DNA from: Oscillospiraceae bacterium | Lineage (GTDB): Bacteria; Bacillota; Clostridia; Oscillospirales; CAG-272 | Reading direction: 5' to 3' | Assembly (NCBI GenBank): GCA_015064585.1 | Contig: SVRY01000004.1 | Location: forward strand, 17,612-81,611 | DNA length: 64,000 nucleotides | Notes under the pieces: generated by a model | The model's database searches: none | The model's input: only the letters and a program-made list of their open reading frames with translations | Told to the model about the DNA's origin: nothing | Shown here: positions 1 to 9,032 of the stretch, in pieces | How the letters are laid out: the number at the start of each line of letters is the position of its first letter | Numbering within the stretch: the stretch's first letter is position 1 | Program-made: the position numbers and the translations under genes

Positions 1-1
1 A

Positions 2-295
2 TGCGGTAAATTTATGATGCACGGAAACGGCAAGACCATCATTGCAGGCGGCGAACGCGGCTTTATTAAAGTTGTGACCGATGCGGAAAGCGGCAAGGTG
101 CTGGGTGCACAGCTGATGTGCGAGCGCGCCACCGATATGCTTTCCGAAATCACCACTGCCATTGTGGGCGGCATGACCGTAGAGCAGATGCAGAATGTGA
201 TGAGACCGCATCCCACATTCAATGAAGGCGTTACCGAAGCCTTTGAGGATGTAACAGGGCAGTCTATTCACTCAGCACCGGCTAAAAGCAAATAA
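2..295 (+). CDS. lpdA: Dihydrolipoyl dehydrogenase, C-terminal fragment (gene starts upstream of window)
   Basis: Frame open from base 2 (CGKFMMHGNGK...). Motif GAQLMCERATDMLSEI..HPTFNE is the typical C-terminal dimerisation domain with HP(T)F(S/N)E. Confidence 0.85.
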   Translation, partial: CGKFMMHGNGKTIIAGGERGFIKVVTDAESGKVLGAQLMCERATDMLSEITTAIVGGMTVEQMQNVMRPHPTFNEGVTEAFEDVTGQSIHSAPAKSK

Positions 296-302
296 TTGAC
301 TT

Positions 303-342
303 TAACTCGAAGGGAGCTTTTGAAAAGATCTCTTCGAGTTTT
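303..342 (+). terminator. Rho-independent terminator after lpdA
   Basis: aactcgaagggag...ctcttcgagtttttg hairpin plus T tract. Confidence 0.75.
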
Positions 343-429
343 TGCTATAGTTGAGTTTTTGCCAAATTTTTTGAAAGCTTGAAGGGTAAAGAGTAAGGTT
401 GGGGAAAGTTTAAAAAGTATGGAAAGTGC

Positions 430-458
430 TTGCATAAATGTCGGGTTTGTGCTATAAT
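430..458 (+). promoter_or_regulatory. SigA-type promoter for cobW-like pair
   Basis: TTGCAT-N17-TATAAT. Confidence 0.65.
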
Positions 459-509
459 AAAAGTTGTGGCAGTAACTGTCGCAAAATTATATTGGGAAGT
501 GAAACTATC

Positions 510-1628
510 ATGACAAAAATTGATATATTCTCCGGATTCCTCGGTGCCGGCAAAACTACACTGATCAAAAAACTCATTCAAGAAGCCTACCAAGGCGAAA
601 AGCTGGTATTAATTGAAAATGAATTTGGTGAGATCGGTATTGACGGCGGGTTCCTTGCCGACGCAGGCATTGCAGTCAATGAGATCAATTCGGGATGCAT
701 TTGCTGTTCTCTTGTGGGCGATTTCGGCAAAGCGCTGCAGAAGGTTATGGAAGAATATGCCCCCGATCGTATTTTGATCGAACCTTCGGGCGTAGGTAAG
801 CTCTCTGATGTTATCAAGGCAGTACAGGATGCGAACCTTGCAGAGGCAGAATTAAACTCTTTCTCCACCGTAGTGGATGCGGGCAAATGCAAAATGTATA
901 TGAAGAATTTCGGCGAATTTTTCGGCGATCAAGTGGCGCATGCAAATTGCATTATTATGAGTCATACAGGAAAGGCGAGTGCCGAAAAACTGTCAACGGC
1001 AGTAGCACTGGTAAAAGAACACAATCCTACAGCCACTATTGTGACCACCCCATTGGAAGAACTGGATGGCATGCAGATTTTAGCAGCTATGGAACATATT
1101 GGTACGCTGGAAGAAGAATTGCAAAAGATGGTAGAAGCCCACAGCGAAGAGTGTTCCTGCGGTTGCCATCACGACCATGAGCATCATCACCACGACCACG
1201 ATGAACACTGCGCTTGCGGTCACCATCACGATCACGAACATCACCATGAGCATGACCACTGCGACTGCGATCATCATGAGCATGGACATGAGCACTGCGA
1301 TCATGAACACGGTCATTGTTGCTGCCACGGTCACGATCATGAACATCATCACGCCGATGAGGTGTTCACAAGCTTCGGTGCGGAAACGGTGAAGAAGTAT
1401 ACCATCGAGCAAATTACAGAAGCCTTGAACGCACTTGACTCCGGCGAATATGGGCAGGTGCTGCGCGCAAAGGGAATTGTGGCGGCAACAGACGGCGGAT
1501 TCATTCACTTTGATTTTGTGCCCGGCGAAAGCGATGTTCGTAGGGGTTCTTCTGCTGCGATCGGCAGACTTTGCGTAATTGGTGCGGAATTAAAGGAAGA
1601 TCAGTTGAAAGCGCTGTTTGGACTGTAA
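510..1628 (+). CDS. CobW/P47K-family (G3E) GTPase with long His/Asp/Cys-rich metal-binding segment
   Basis: Walker A GFLGAGKTT, GCICCSL (CxCC) motif, internal HHDHEHHHHDHDEHCACGHHHDHEHHHEHDH segment. ATG 510 preferred over the 438 ORF start because it lies after the promoter and begins with the conserved MTKIDIFSGFLGAGKTT. Confidence 0.88.
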   Translation: MTKIDIFSGFLGAGKTTLIKKLIQEAYQGEKLVLIENEFGEIGIDGGFLADAGIAVNEINSGCICCSLVGDFGKALQKVMEEYAPDRILIEPSGVGKLSDVIKAVQDANLAEAELNSFSTVVDAGKCKMYMKNFGEFFGDQVAHANCIIMSHTGKASAEKLSTAVALVKEHNPTATIVTTPLEELDGMQILAAMEHIGTLEEELQKMVEAHSEECSCGCHHDHEHHHHDHDEHCACGHHHDHEHHHEHDHCDCDHHEHGHEHCDHEHGHCCCHGHDHEHHHADEVFTSFGAETVKKYTIEQITEALNALDSGEYGQVLRAKGIVAATDGGFIHFDFVPGESDVRRGSSAAIGRLCVIGAELKEDQLKALFGL

Positions 1629-1640
1629 GAGGATAAGAAA

Positions 1641-2594
1641 ATGCAAGCAAGAAATGAAATTCCTGTTTACCTGTTTTGTGGTTTTTTAGAGGCAGGTAAA
1701 ACGAAATATATCCAAAGTATTTTAGAAGATCCCCGTTTTAATAAGGGTGACGGTATCTTGGTTCTTCTTTGTGAAGAAGGAGAGGAAGAATATGACCACA
1801 GCGCATTTTCTTCCCCTCTTGTAACTGTAGAAACTTTTGACAGTGCCGAGAACCTGACCCCTGAGCGTTTGGAAGCACGCCGACGCAGAGCGAGCGCATC
1901 TCTTGTGGTGGTGGAATACAACGGTATGTGGCAGATCGAAGATCTGTATTACGCATTGCCCGATGATTGGATGGTGTACCAACAGTTGACTTTCATCGAC
2001 GCGAGTACAATTATGAACTACAATGCCAATATGCGTCAGCTTGTGTTTGATAAGATCAAGACCAGTGACGGCATTGTTTTCAATCGAGTAAAACCCGATG
2101 AAGACATTATGCCCTATCATAAGTTGGTAAGAGATATTGATCGCAATGCCCAGATCATATATGAAAAGCTGGACGGCACTATTGAATATGACGAGATCGA
2201 AGATCCGTTGCCCTTTGATATCGATGCTCCTGTTGTGGAGATCGCTGATTCTGATTTCGCCATTTGGTTTCGCGATATTTCGGAAGATCCTGAAAAATAC
2301 AGCGGAAAAACAATTCGTTATAAAGGGCTTATTGCAAAGGATGCAGATATGGCGCGGGATACCTTTGTGGCAGGGCGCCATATTATGACATGTTGTGCCG
2401 ACGATATTGCTTATAACGGGCTGGCATGTGTACATGCCAAATTGGCAGGTTCGGTAAAAAGCTATGATTGGCGTATTGTGACAGGTGTGATCAAGATCGA
2501 AAAGAACCGTCTCTATAAGCGACCGGGACCGGTAATCCATGTGGAAACACTGGAAGAAAGTGAAAAGCCTGATCCCGAGGTGGCAAGTTTTTAA
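1641..2594 (+). CDS. CobW-like GTPase paralog with C-terminal OB/TIGR03943-like region
   Basis: N-terminal YLFCGFLEAGKTKYI. No CxCC motif. C-terminal EKYSGKTIRYKGLIAK...FVAGRHIMTCCADDIAYNGLAC resembles the TIGR03943 tail. Confidence 0.65.
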   Translation: MQARNEIPVYLFCGFLEAGKTKYIQSILEDPRFNKGDGILVLLCEEGEEEYDHSAFSSPLVTVETFDSAENLTPERLEARRRRASASLVVVEYNGMWQIEDLYYALPDDWMVYQQLTFIDASTIMNYNANMRQLVFDKIKTSDGIVFNRVKPDEDIMPYHKLVRDIDRNAQIIYEKLDGTIEYDEIEDPLPFDIDAPVVEIADSDFAIWFRDISEDPEKYSGKTIRYKGLIAKDADMARDTFVAGRHIMTCCADDIAYNGLACVHAKLAGSVKSYDWRIVTGVIKIEKNRLYKRPGPVIHVETLEESEKPDPEVASF

Positions 2595-2611
2595 ATTTTG
2601 TATAAACAGAA

Positions 2612-2642
2612 AACTCCCCGATCGCCATTGATCGGGGAGTTT
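2612..2642. terminator. Bidirectional terminator between convergent genes
   Basis: aactccccgat-cgccattg-atcggggagtt hairpin. Confidence 0.75.
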
Positions 2643-2655
2643 GCATCAGATGATA

Positions 2656-3693
2656 TTAAGCGCCTTTTTCGGGGATCAAGTCTTTTCCGTCAAACATGGT
2701 GGTAAAAAATTCGGTGTAAGTTACAGACAGACTCTCTTGGGTCTCTTGAAGATGATCGTTAAAGGCGTAATAGGGATACAGATCTTTGGAAAAATATTCT
2801 TTGTCGGGGGCAGTGCGGTAAATAATATAGTAACCGTCCTTTGTTTGGATAGCTTCATGGGTGTAGTCGCCTTCTTCTAAAGCGTAGTATGCATCTTTGA
2901 AGTTTTCGTCGACGGAGTCTTCTGTAAAGTAAAAGCCCACTGCGGGATCGGTTCCCGTGTCGTCAGAATATTCTTTGGCAATTTTCGCAAAGTCTTCGCC
3001 GTTGCTCAATTTTTCCAGTATGCCCTCTACTTTTTTTTGTGCGTTAGCATCGGTACGGGTTTCGTTTACGCCCACAAAAACCATGAGCATACGGTCATAT
3101 TCTTCCATTTTCTCGTCAATCGCTTCTTCGGAAAAATCAAGAACATTGTTTTCGGGATCTTTGCAGTGATCAAATACATTGTTGGGCAGAAAATACTCAA
3201 AACCGTAACTGAATTCATAAACATTTGCGGTCATATACTTAGAGGCCAAAATGTCGTCCAATTCATACCCATAGTCCGAGTAGGTTTTAATAAGTGATTT
3301 CACTTGATCTTCAATAGACGATTTTTGTTTATCGGTAAGACCCGCATTGTAGCGGTTGGCAAGGGTTTGAACGGCAGCTTCATAGAACAATTCGGACAAA
3401 ACCTCTGCTTTTATTTCGTCTGCGGTTTTTGCAACACCTTGCTCTTCATAACTGTTACGGCAACTCATATACAGATAGCGGTAGTTTTCATAGGTGATTT
3501 CAATCTCGCCGATGGTCATGACCACGGTTTCCAGTCCTGTTTTTATTCCGGCTTTGTCAAAGTATGCTTGGGCACGCTCGTTGTTATTCAGTTCGCCGGA
3601 ATCTTTGGTGCCTTCATTACCTTTTCCGCAACCTGTAAGAATTGTACAGCACATGAGGGCGGCAAGGCAAAAACAGAGAATTCGTTTTATCAT
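2656..3693 (-). CDS. PpiC/SurA-type peptidylprolyl isomerase lipoprotein (PrsA-like)
   Basis: Lipobox LTGC; SDDTGTDPAVGFYFTEDSVDENFKDAYYALEEGDYT is a parvulin-type motif. ATG 3693 follows aaggagg; the ORF start at 3705 is TTG. Confidence 0.78.
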   Translation of the reverse strand: MIKRILCFCLAALMCCTILTGCGKGNEGTKDSGELNNNERAQAYFDKAGIKTGLETVVMTIGEIEITYENYRYLYMSCRNSYEEQGVAKTADEIKAEVLSELFYEAAVQTLANRYNAGLTDKQKSSIEDQVKSLIKTYSDYGYELDDILASKYMTANVYEFSYGFEYFLPNNVFDHCKDPENNVLDFSEEAIDEKMEEYDRMLMVFVGVNETRTDANAQKKVEGILEKLSNGEDFAKIAKEYSDDTGTDPAVGFYFTEDSVDENFKDAYYALEEGDYTHEAIQTKDGYYIIYRTAPDKEYFSKDLYPYYAFNDHLQETQESLSVTYTEFFTTMFDGKDLIPEKGA

Positions 3694-3728
3694 GATGGAT
3701 TTCAACCTCCTTGGTTTTTTACCCTTCT

Positions 3729-3757
3729 ATCGTAACAAGTTTTTATCTTGCTGTCAA
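3729..3757 (-). promoter_or_regulatory. Putative promoter for the PpiC-like lipoprotein
   Basis: Minus strand TTGACA-N17-TACGAT. Confidence 0.5.
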
Positions 3758-3807
3758 TCGTTTTCGGATAAAATTTATGAAAAATTCACACTGTGTTCAA
3801 ATTGCCC

Positions 3808-3836
3808 TTGACAAAAAGAAAAAGCTGTGCTACAAT
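3808..3836 (+). promoter_or_regulatory. SigA-type promoter for thrS leader
   Basis: TTGACA-N17-TACAAT. Confidence 0.75.
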
Positions 3837-3844
3837 CTTGTTTA

Positions 3845-4047
3845 ATTGAATGATGCAGAATAAGCAAATCGAATCGTTCCCGCACAGAGAGCGGCAGGTG
3901 CTGAAACGCCGCCGGGGGCCTCGAGGCGTACCGCCTGCGTCCTATTTTCATATACAATGAGTGAAACGCTCGGGTGGAACCGTGTGGAAGTGTATTCTGC
4001 ACCCCGACAGGCAATACTGTCAGGGGTGCTTTTTGTTTTCCACCCCG
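3845..4047 (+). ncRNA. T-box leader (Thr) with intrinsic terminator
   Basis: T-box core cGGGTGGAACCGtG at about 3971-3983; stem I AGAGAG/terminal-loop region; terminator gcaccccgacag..ctgtcaggggtgcttttt; candidate specifier ACC at 3930-3932; immediately upstream of thrS. Confidence 0.9.
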
Positions 4048-4078
4048 CGAACAGAATACAAACGAAAGGATGAAAACA

Positions 4079-5842
4079 ATGAAGATTATTTACAGAGACG
4101 GCACCACTGCCGAATGTCCCAAAGAAGAAGAATTGGAAGTACTGCGCCATTCTGCGGCGCACATTATGGCGCAGGCGATCAAGCGCCTGTACCCCCATGC
4201 CGATTTTGGCTACGGTCCCGCCACAGAAAAAGGTTTTTATTATGATGTAGATCTGGGCGATACCAAGCTTACCGACGAAGATCTGCAGAAGATCGAAGCG
4301 GAAATGCGCAAGATCGTAAAAGAAAATCTGCCGATTAAGCCCTTTATTCTTCCTCGCAATGAAGCAATTGCCCTCATGGAGGAAAGAGGCGCTCGGTATA
4401 AGGTGGAACACATTGGAGATCTGCCCGAAGATGAGATCATTAGTTTCTATAAGCAGGGTGATTACATCGATATGTGTACAGGCCCTCACCTGTGCTATAC
4501 CAAGGCACTCAAGGCCTTCCGTATTACCCAGCAGTCAGGCGCATACTGGAAAAATGACAAAAAGAATAAGATGCTTACCCGTATCAACGGCGTGGCGTTC
4601 CGTACCCAGGAAGAGCTGGACGAATACGTAAAACTGCTGGAAGAAGCAGAAAGACGCGATCACCGCAAGATCGGCAAGGAAATGAATCTGTTCATGTTCA
4701 GTGACGAAGGTCCCGGTTTCCCCTTCTTCCTGCCTCGCGGCATGCAGTTGAAAAACGCGCTGATCGACTATTGGCGTGAGATACACACCCGTGCGGGTTA
4801 TGTGGAGGTTTCCACTCCCATCATCCTCAACCGCCGTCTGTGGGAGACCAGCGGACACTGGGATCACTACAAGGATAACATGTATTCCACCACCATCGAC
4901 GATGAGACCTTCTGCGTCAAGCCCATGAACTGTCCCGGCGGCGTTATGGTATACCGCAGCAGTATGCACAGCTACCGTGAACTGCCCATGCGCGTGGGCG
5001 AACTGGGGCTTGTGCACCGTCATGAATTGAAGGGCGCACTGCACGGTCTATTCCGTGTGCGTTGCTTCACCCAGGACGATGCGCACATCTTCATGCGCCG
5101 CGATCAGATCACCGATGAAATTATTAATGTTGTAAATCTTATCAACGAAGTTTATACAAAATTCGGATTTGAATATTTCGTAGAGCTCTCCACCCGTCCT
5201 GAGGACAGCATGGGCTCGGACGAGGACTGGGAAGCCGCCACCGAGGGCTTGAAAAACGCTCTTGAAATGCTGAATCTGCCTTACGTGATCAACGAAGGCG
5301 ACGGTGCATTCTACGGTCCTAAGATCGACTTCCATTTGCGCGATTGTCTGGGCAGAACCTGGCAGTGCGGTACCATTCAGCTGGACTTCCAGATGCCCCT
5401 GAACTTTGGTCTGGAATACGTGGACAACGACGGCACCAAGAAGCAGCCCATCATGATCCACAGAGTTTGCTACGGCTCCATTGAGCGCTTTATTGGTATC
5501 CTCACCGAGCACTTTGCCGGCAAGTATCCCGCATGGTTAGCCCCTCTGCAGGTCAAGATCCTGACCCTGCCGGGCATTGACACTTCCTTTGCGGAAGAAT
5601 TGAATGAAACCCTGAAGGCAAAGGGAATTCGCTGCGAACTTGACCTGCGTAACGAAAAGATCGGTTACAAGGTCAGAGAAGCCCGTCAGGTGGACAGAGT
5701 TCCCTATATGCTGATTTTGGGCGCTAACGAGGTGGAAAGCAAGACTGTTTCGGTACGTGACCGCGATACCGACCAGACCACCAACATGTCTGTTGAGGCA
5801 TTTGTTGACATGATCACCGAAAAGGTAAAGAACAGAGTATAA
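4079..5842 (+). CDS. thrS: Threonyl-tRNA synthetase
   Basis: Motifs HSAAHIMAQAIKRLYP, CVKPMNCPGGVMVY, RVRCFTQDDAHIF, GSIERFIGILTEHFAGKYPAWLAPLQV. Confidence 0.97.
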   Translation: MKIIYRDGTTAECPKEEELEVLRHSAAHIMAQAIKRLYPHADFGYGPATEKGFYYDVDLGDTKLTDEDLQKIEAEMRKIVKENLPIKPFILPRNEAIALMEERGARYKVEHIGDLPEDEIISFYKQGDYIDMCTGPHLCYTKALKAFRITQQSGAYWKNDKKNKMLTRINGVAFRTQEELDEYVKLLEEAERRDHRKIGKEMNLFMFSDEGPGFPFFLPRGMQLKNALIDYWREIHTRAGYVEVSTPIILNRRLWETSGHWDHYKDNMYSTTIDDETFCVKPMNCPGGVMVYRSSMHSYRELPMRVGELGLVHRHELKGALHGLFRVRCFTQDDAHIFMRRDQITDEIINVVNLINEVYTKFGFEYFVELSTRPEDSMGSDEDWEAATEGLKNALEMLNLPYVINEGDGAFYGPKIDFHLRDCLGRTWQCGTIQLDFQMPLNFGLEYVDNDGTKKQPIMIHRVCYGSIERFIGILTEHFAGKYPAWLAPLQVKILTLPGIDTSFAEELNETLKAKGIRCELDLRNEKIGYKVREARQVDRVPYMLILGANEVESKTVSVRDRDTDQTTNMSVEAFVDMITEKVKNRV

Positions 5843-5846
5843 AACC

Positions 5847-5882
5847 AAAATGCGCAACCGCGAAATATCGGTTGCGCATTTT
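5847..5882. terminator. Bidirectional terminator
   Basis: Perfect 14-bp stem aaaatgcgcaaccg/cggttgcgcatttt. Confidence 0.85.
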
Positions 5883-5901
5883 GATGTTTATTGGTAATTG
5901 C

Positions 5902-7899
5902 TTATTCATCGTCTGATTTTGCGGGCATGGGAATGAAGCGATTTTCATGGTCATAGGTTGCGTAAGGATCGCAATATTCATAGAAACTTTCGTAGTCTCT
6001 CCAATCGCGCAGGGTTTGACCTGTGATGGTATAGCGTTCCAGATAGATCGAACCTGTGTTTTGGGCTATGGTGCTTCCGCTGGAATCCCTCTGCTTGGGG
6101 TGTTTGTTGTCCCACAGACAGTTGGTTTGGGCAGTGCCGCAGAAGATAGTAAAGCCTTCACTAAGCAGTTTGTTATGGGTTTCTGTTCCGTAGTAGGTGA
6201 AAGCACCGTAAGGGTATACAAATACCTGCGTTTCGCCAATGAGCGGTTTCACTTGGGAATTCCAGCGCTCGATATCGCGGTTTACGCGATCTTGCGAACA
6301 GGTCTGATAACTACTGTGAGAGTAACTGTGGCTTGCGAAGTTATAACCGTTTTCTTTCAGCCAGTCTACAACGACCTTGGCTTTTTCGCGCTCGGATTCA
6401 TAGTTTGCAAAACTGTCATCGGTGCGGTAGCCGAGAATGCCTTCAAAACCGGTCAGCGCCAAGGTGCATTTTGCGCCTTGGAAGGAAAAGTCGGGATGAG
6501 TGGCAATGAATTTTTCCAGCTGGGGGAAGATCTCCTTATCCGAGTAGACAGCCTTTTTGTCGATCATTTTCATGCCGACAATGGTGTCGTTTTGTATTTC
6601 CAGACGATCTATCATACCCCAGTCCAGCTTGCGGCTGTCGTATACCACGTCGTCCACAGAGATGACCAGGGGCTTTTTGCCTTTGTAGACCTGTACGTTT
6701 TTCTTTAGTCTGGACTTTACGACACCGTTTTCGGTGTAGTTCTCATACATATCGTTGATGTCAATGAGACAGAATCCGTTGTCGTACAAGCTTTGCAGAA
6801 GGATCTGGAATTCCGAAACGGTCAGGCAGTCGATGTCAAGGCTTCCGTTGCCCTTGGCAGGGTCACCGCAACCCATTTCGGGGTACGCAATCAGACAGTG
6901 GCTGAAAATATGGCGCACTTTGCTTGCGGGATAATCAACAATTTCAAGCGGCTCAATTGAGGGCTTGGCAGTGACGGTCACAGTGCAGGAAGCGGAAAGC
7001 AGCCCGTCTGCCGAGGTGACGGTGATGACAGCAGTTCCTGCAGAAACTGCGGTGATAACACCTTGTGAGCTGACTTTTGCTACAGCATTACTGGAACTCT
7101 TAAAGGTCAGTACCGTGCTGTCGGTATCAAAACGAGGAATCAGAGTAGCTTTGATGCTGCCTGAGGTGCCTTCGACCAGAGACAGAGAGGTTTTATCTAG
7201 TGTAATGCCCGCATTGGGGTTGGGCGTAGGTGTGTGGTCATCCTTTGCAAGAACGGTAATAGTAACAGTGGCGGAAAGACCTGCCGCAGTGGACAGCGTA
7301 ACGGTTGCTACTCCTATACCTGTGGCAGTATAGCTTCCGTCTGCCTGCAATTCAATGCAGTCAGACTGTGTGTGGAAAGAGAGCTCGGTGCTGTCGCCGG
7401 GAGAAGCGGGATTTACCTGTGCTAAGATCTTGCCGCTATCTCCTACCTTGATAGTGAAGGAAGCGTTTTCGGGAATGATACTGCCGCCTGTGGGATCGGG
7501 CGGTATGACTGTGTCATCGGTGACTTTAATATCGCAGGAGGCTGCAAGCAACCCATCGGCACTTTTTACGGTAATAACGGTGGAGCCTTCTGCCAATGCC
7601 TCTACGATGCCCACGTTTCCGTTTGCGGTGACAGTGGCAACTGTGGGATTGGCGCTTTCAAAGGTTAAGGTTTTATCGTCAGTATCAAAGCGAGGGATCA
7701 AAGAAGCGTTGATCTCTATTTTGGCACCAATGGGCATGGATAAATTTGCGCTATCCAGTAAAATGGCGGCGTTGGGGTTGGGTTCGGCAGCATTCGCATT
7801 TTCGTTGCTGCCTTTCAATGGGGCTTTATTTTCGCTTCCGCAGGAGGTAAGGAAACAAAAGATCATTGCCAATGCCAAAAGAAAACTGAGTTTTTTCAT
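5902..7899 (-). CDS. Polysaccharide deacetylase (NodB-like) lipoprotein with N-terminal bacterial Ig-like (Big2) domains
   Basis: Lipobox LTSCG; repeated LTFESANPTVATVTANGNVGIVEALAEGSTVITVKSADG; C-terminal VISVDDVVYD...ASHSYSHSSY deacetylase motifs. Confidence 0.82.
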   Translation of the reverse strand: MKKLSFLLALAMIFCFLTSCGSENKAPLKGSNENANAAEPNPNAAILLDSANLSMPIGAKIEINASLIPRFDTDDKTLTFESANPTVATVTANGNVGIVEALAEGSTVITVKSADGLLAASCDIKVTDDTVIPPDPTGGSIIPENASFTIKVGDSGKILAQVNPASPGDSTELSFHTQSDCIELQADGSYTATGIGVATVTLSTAAGLSATVTITVLAKDDHTPTPNPNAGITLDKTSLSLVEGTSGSIKATLIPRFDTDSTVLTFKSSSNAVAKVSSQGVITAVSAGTAVITVTSADGLLSASCTVTVTAKPSIEPLEIVDYPASKVRHIFSHCLIAYPEMGCGDPAKGNGSLDIDCLTVSEFQILLQSLYDNGFCLIDINDMYENYTENGVVKSRLKKNVQVYKGKKPLVISVDDVVYDSRKLDWGMIDRLEIQNDTIVGMKMIDKKAVYSDKEIFPQLEKFIATHPDFSFQGAKCTLALTGFEGILGYRTDDSFANYESEREKAKVVVDWLKENGYNFASHSYSHSSYQTCSQDRVNRDIERWNSQVKPLIGETQVFVYPYGAFTYYGTETHNKLLSEGFTIFCGTAQTNCLWDNKHPKQRDSSGSTIAQNTGSIYLERYTITGQTLRDWRDYESFYEYCDPYATYDHENRFIPMPAKSDDE

Positions 7900-8009
7900 T
7901 TGATTCTCCTTAATAAGACATATTTAGGTCTATTTCCATTGTATCACACTTTTTTTCTCTGTCAATATGTCAATTGTAAATTTATTGTTTCAAGGTGAAA
8001 AATACCCAC

Positions 8010-8038
8010 TTGAAAAAGGGAATAGGATGTGTTACAAT
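8010..8038 (+). promoter_or_regulatory. SigA-type promoter
   Basis: TTGAAA-N17-TACAAT. Confidence 0.6.
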
Positions 8039-8058
8039 AAAAATAAGGCGGTGAAGTT

Positions 8059-8253
8059 ATGGAAATTAAAAAAGAGACACAGGCAAATTGTGAAACCTGC
8101 GAATTTTACCGGTACGATGAAGAACTGGATCTTTATGTTTGTGACATGAATCTGGATGAGGATGAAATGGCAGATTATCTGGTAAAAGGCAGTGCCAGAT
8201 GCGTTTATTACCGTTTTTATGATGAATATAAGACGGTTCAGAAACAGAACTAG
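8059..8253 (+). CDS. Small Cys/acidic protein, DUF6472-like
   Basis: CETCEFYRYDEELDLYVCDMNLDEDEMADYL..CVYYRFYDEYK pattern; own promoter and terminator. Confidence 0.7.
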   Translation: MEIKKETQANCETCEFYRYDEELDLYVCDMNLDEDEMADYLVKGSARCVYYRFYDEYKTVQKQN

Positions 8254-8290
8254 GGGGAGTTGCATTTTCTTTGGCAACGCCCCCTTTTTA
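8253..8290 (+). terminator. Rho-independent terminator
   Basis: gggggagttgc...ggcaacgccccctttttA. Confidence 0.8.
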
Positions 8291-8354
8291 TTGTTTAGAA
8301 ATGAATGATATTGCGTTGAACGATACCGTCTGCCGCTTTTGAGGCAGTGAAGAA

Positions 8355-9032
8355 TTATGCGCCGATCAATTCCGATACGGTTACGAAACGATAGCCCTTG
8401 GCAAGCAGCTCGGGGATCAATTTCCGAAGTGCGTCCGGGGTGGGGCTGGGGGATGCGATATAGTCGTGAAACAGGATGATATCACCGCTTTTGACCCTCT
8501 CGGTTACGCCGTTTACGATCTTTTCCGGCGGGGTATGGCTCCAGTCTTTGGTATCTACGGTCCAAAGAATAATGGCATATCCCATTTGCTTGGCGGTGGC
8601 ACAAACTGTGTCACTGCATACCCCTTCGGGCGGGCGAAACAGTTTGGTGTTTGCGGCACCTTTTTGGCGAAACAGATTTTCGGTCATGCAGATCTCATCC
8701 ATCAATTCGTTAGTATTTTCGCTTCGCATATGGGGATGGGAAAAAGTATGATTGCCGATTTCATGTCCGTCGTTCAGCACCATTTCGAATATATCGGGAT
8801 AATATTTTACGTTTTCTCCGATGGTGAAAAAGGTGGCTTTTATGCCGTATTCCCGCAGGATAGAAAGGATCTGTTCGGTATAAATCGGATGAGGACCGTC
8901 ATCAAAGGTCAGCGCGATCTTTTTTTCGTCATTGGGAGCTGAGCAATAGATCTGCCGTTCGCTGTCATTTTGGTAAACCGGCTCGCCCAAAGAAAGGGTG
9001 AGCGAGAGCAAAACCGCAATCAACCCCTTCAT
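8355..9032 (-). CDS. Polysaccharide deacetylase family protein
   Basis: ALTFDDGPHPIYTEQIL..IGNHTFSHPHM..LFRPPEGV NodB motifs. Confidence 0.9.
   Translation of the reverse strand: MKGLIAVLLSLTLSLGEPVYQNDSERQIYCSAPNDEKKIALTFDDGPHPIYTEQILSILREYGIKATFFTIGENVKYYPDIFEMVLNDGHEIGNHTFSHPHMRSENTNELMDEICMTENLFRQKGAANTKLFRPPEGVCSDTVCATAKQMGYAIILWTVDTKDWSHTPPEKIVNGVTERVKSGDIILFHDYIASPSPTPDALRKLIPELLAKGYRFVTVSELIGA

Noticed and set aside
1165-1355. Dense cat/cac/gac repeats considered as a tandem-repeat or CRISPR-like array
   Set aside because: Irregular codon-level repeats encoding His/Asp within one ORF; no constant repeat and spacer lengths. No CRISPR array seen anywhere in the window.
1080-1508. 142-aa minus ORF rich in Met/Val and 1177..1392 plus ORF rich in Thr/Met/Ile
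   Set aside because: Out-of-frame or antisense translations of the His-rich repeat of the CobW-like gene, not membrane proteins.
3842-4489. 215-aa minus ORF over the thrS leader
   Set aside because: Overlaps the T-box and thrS start; no support.
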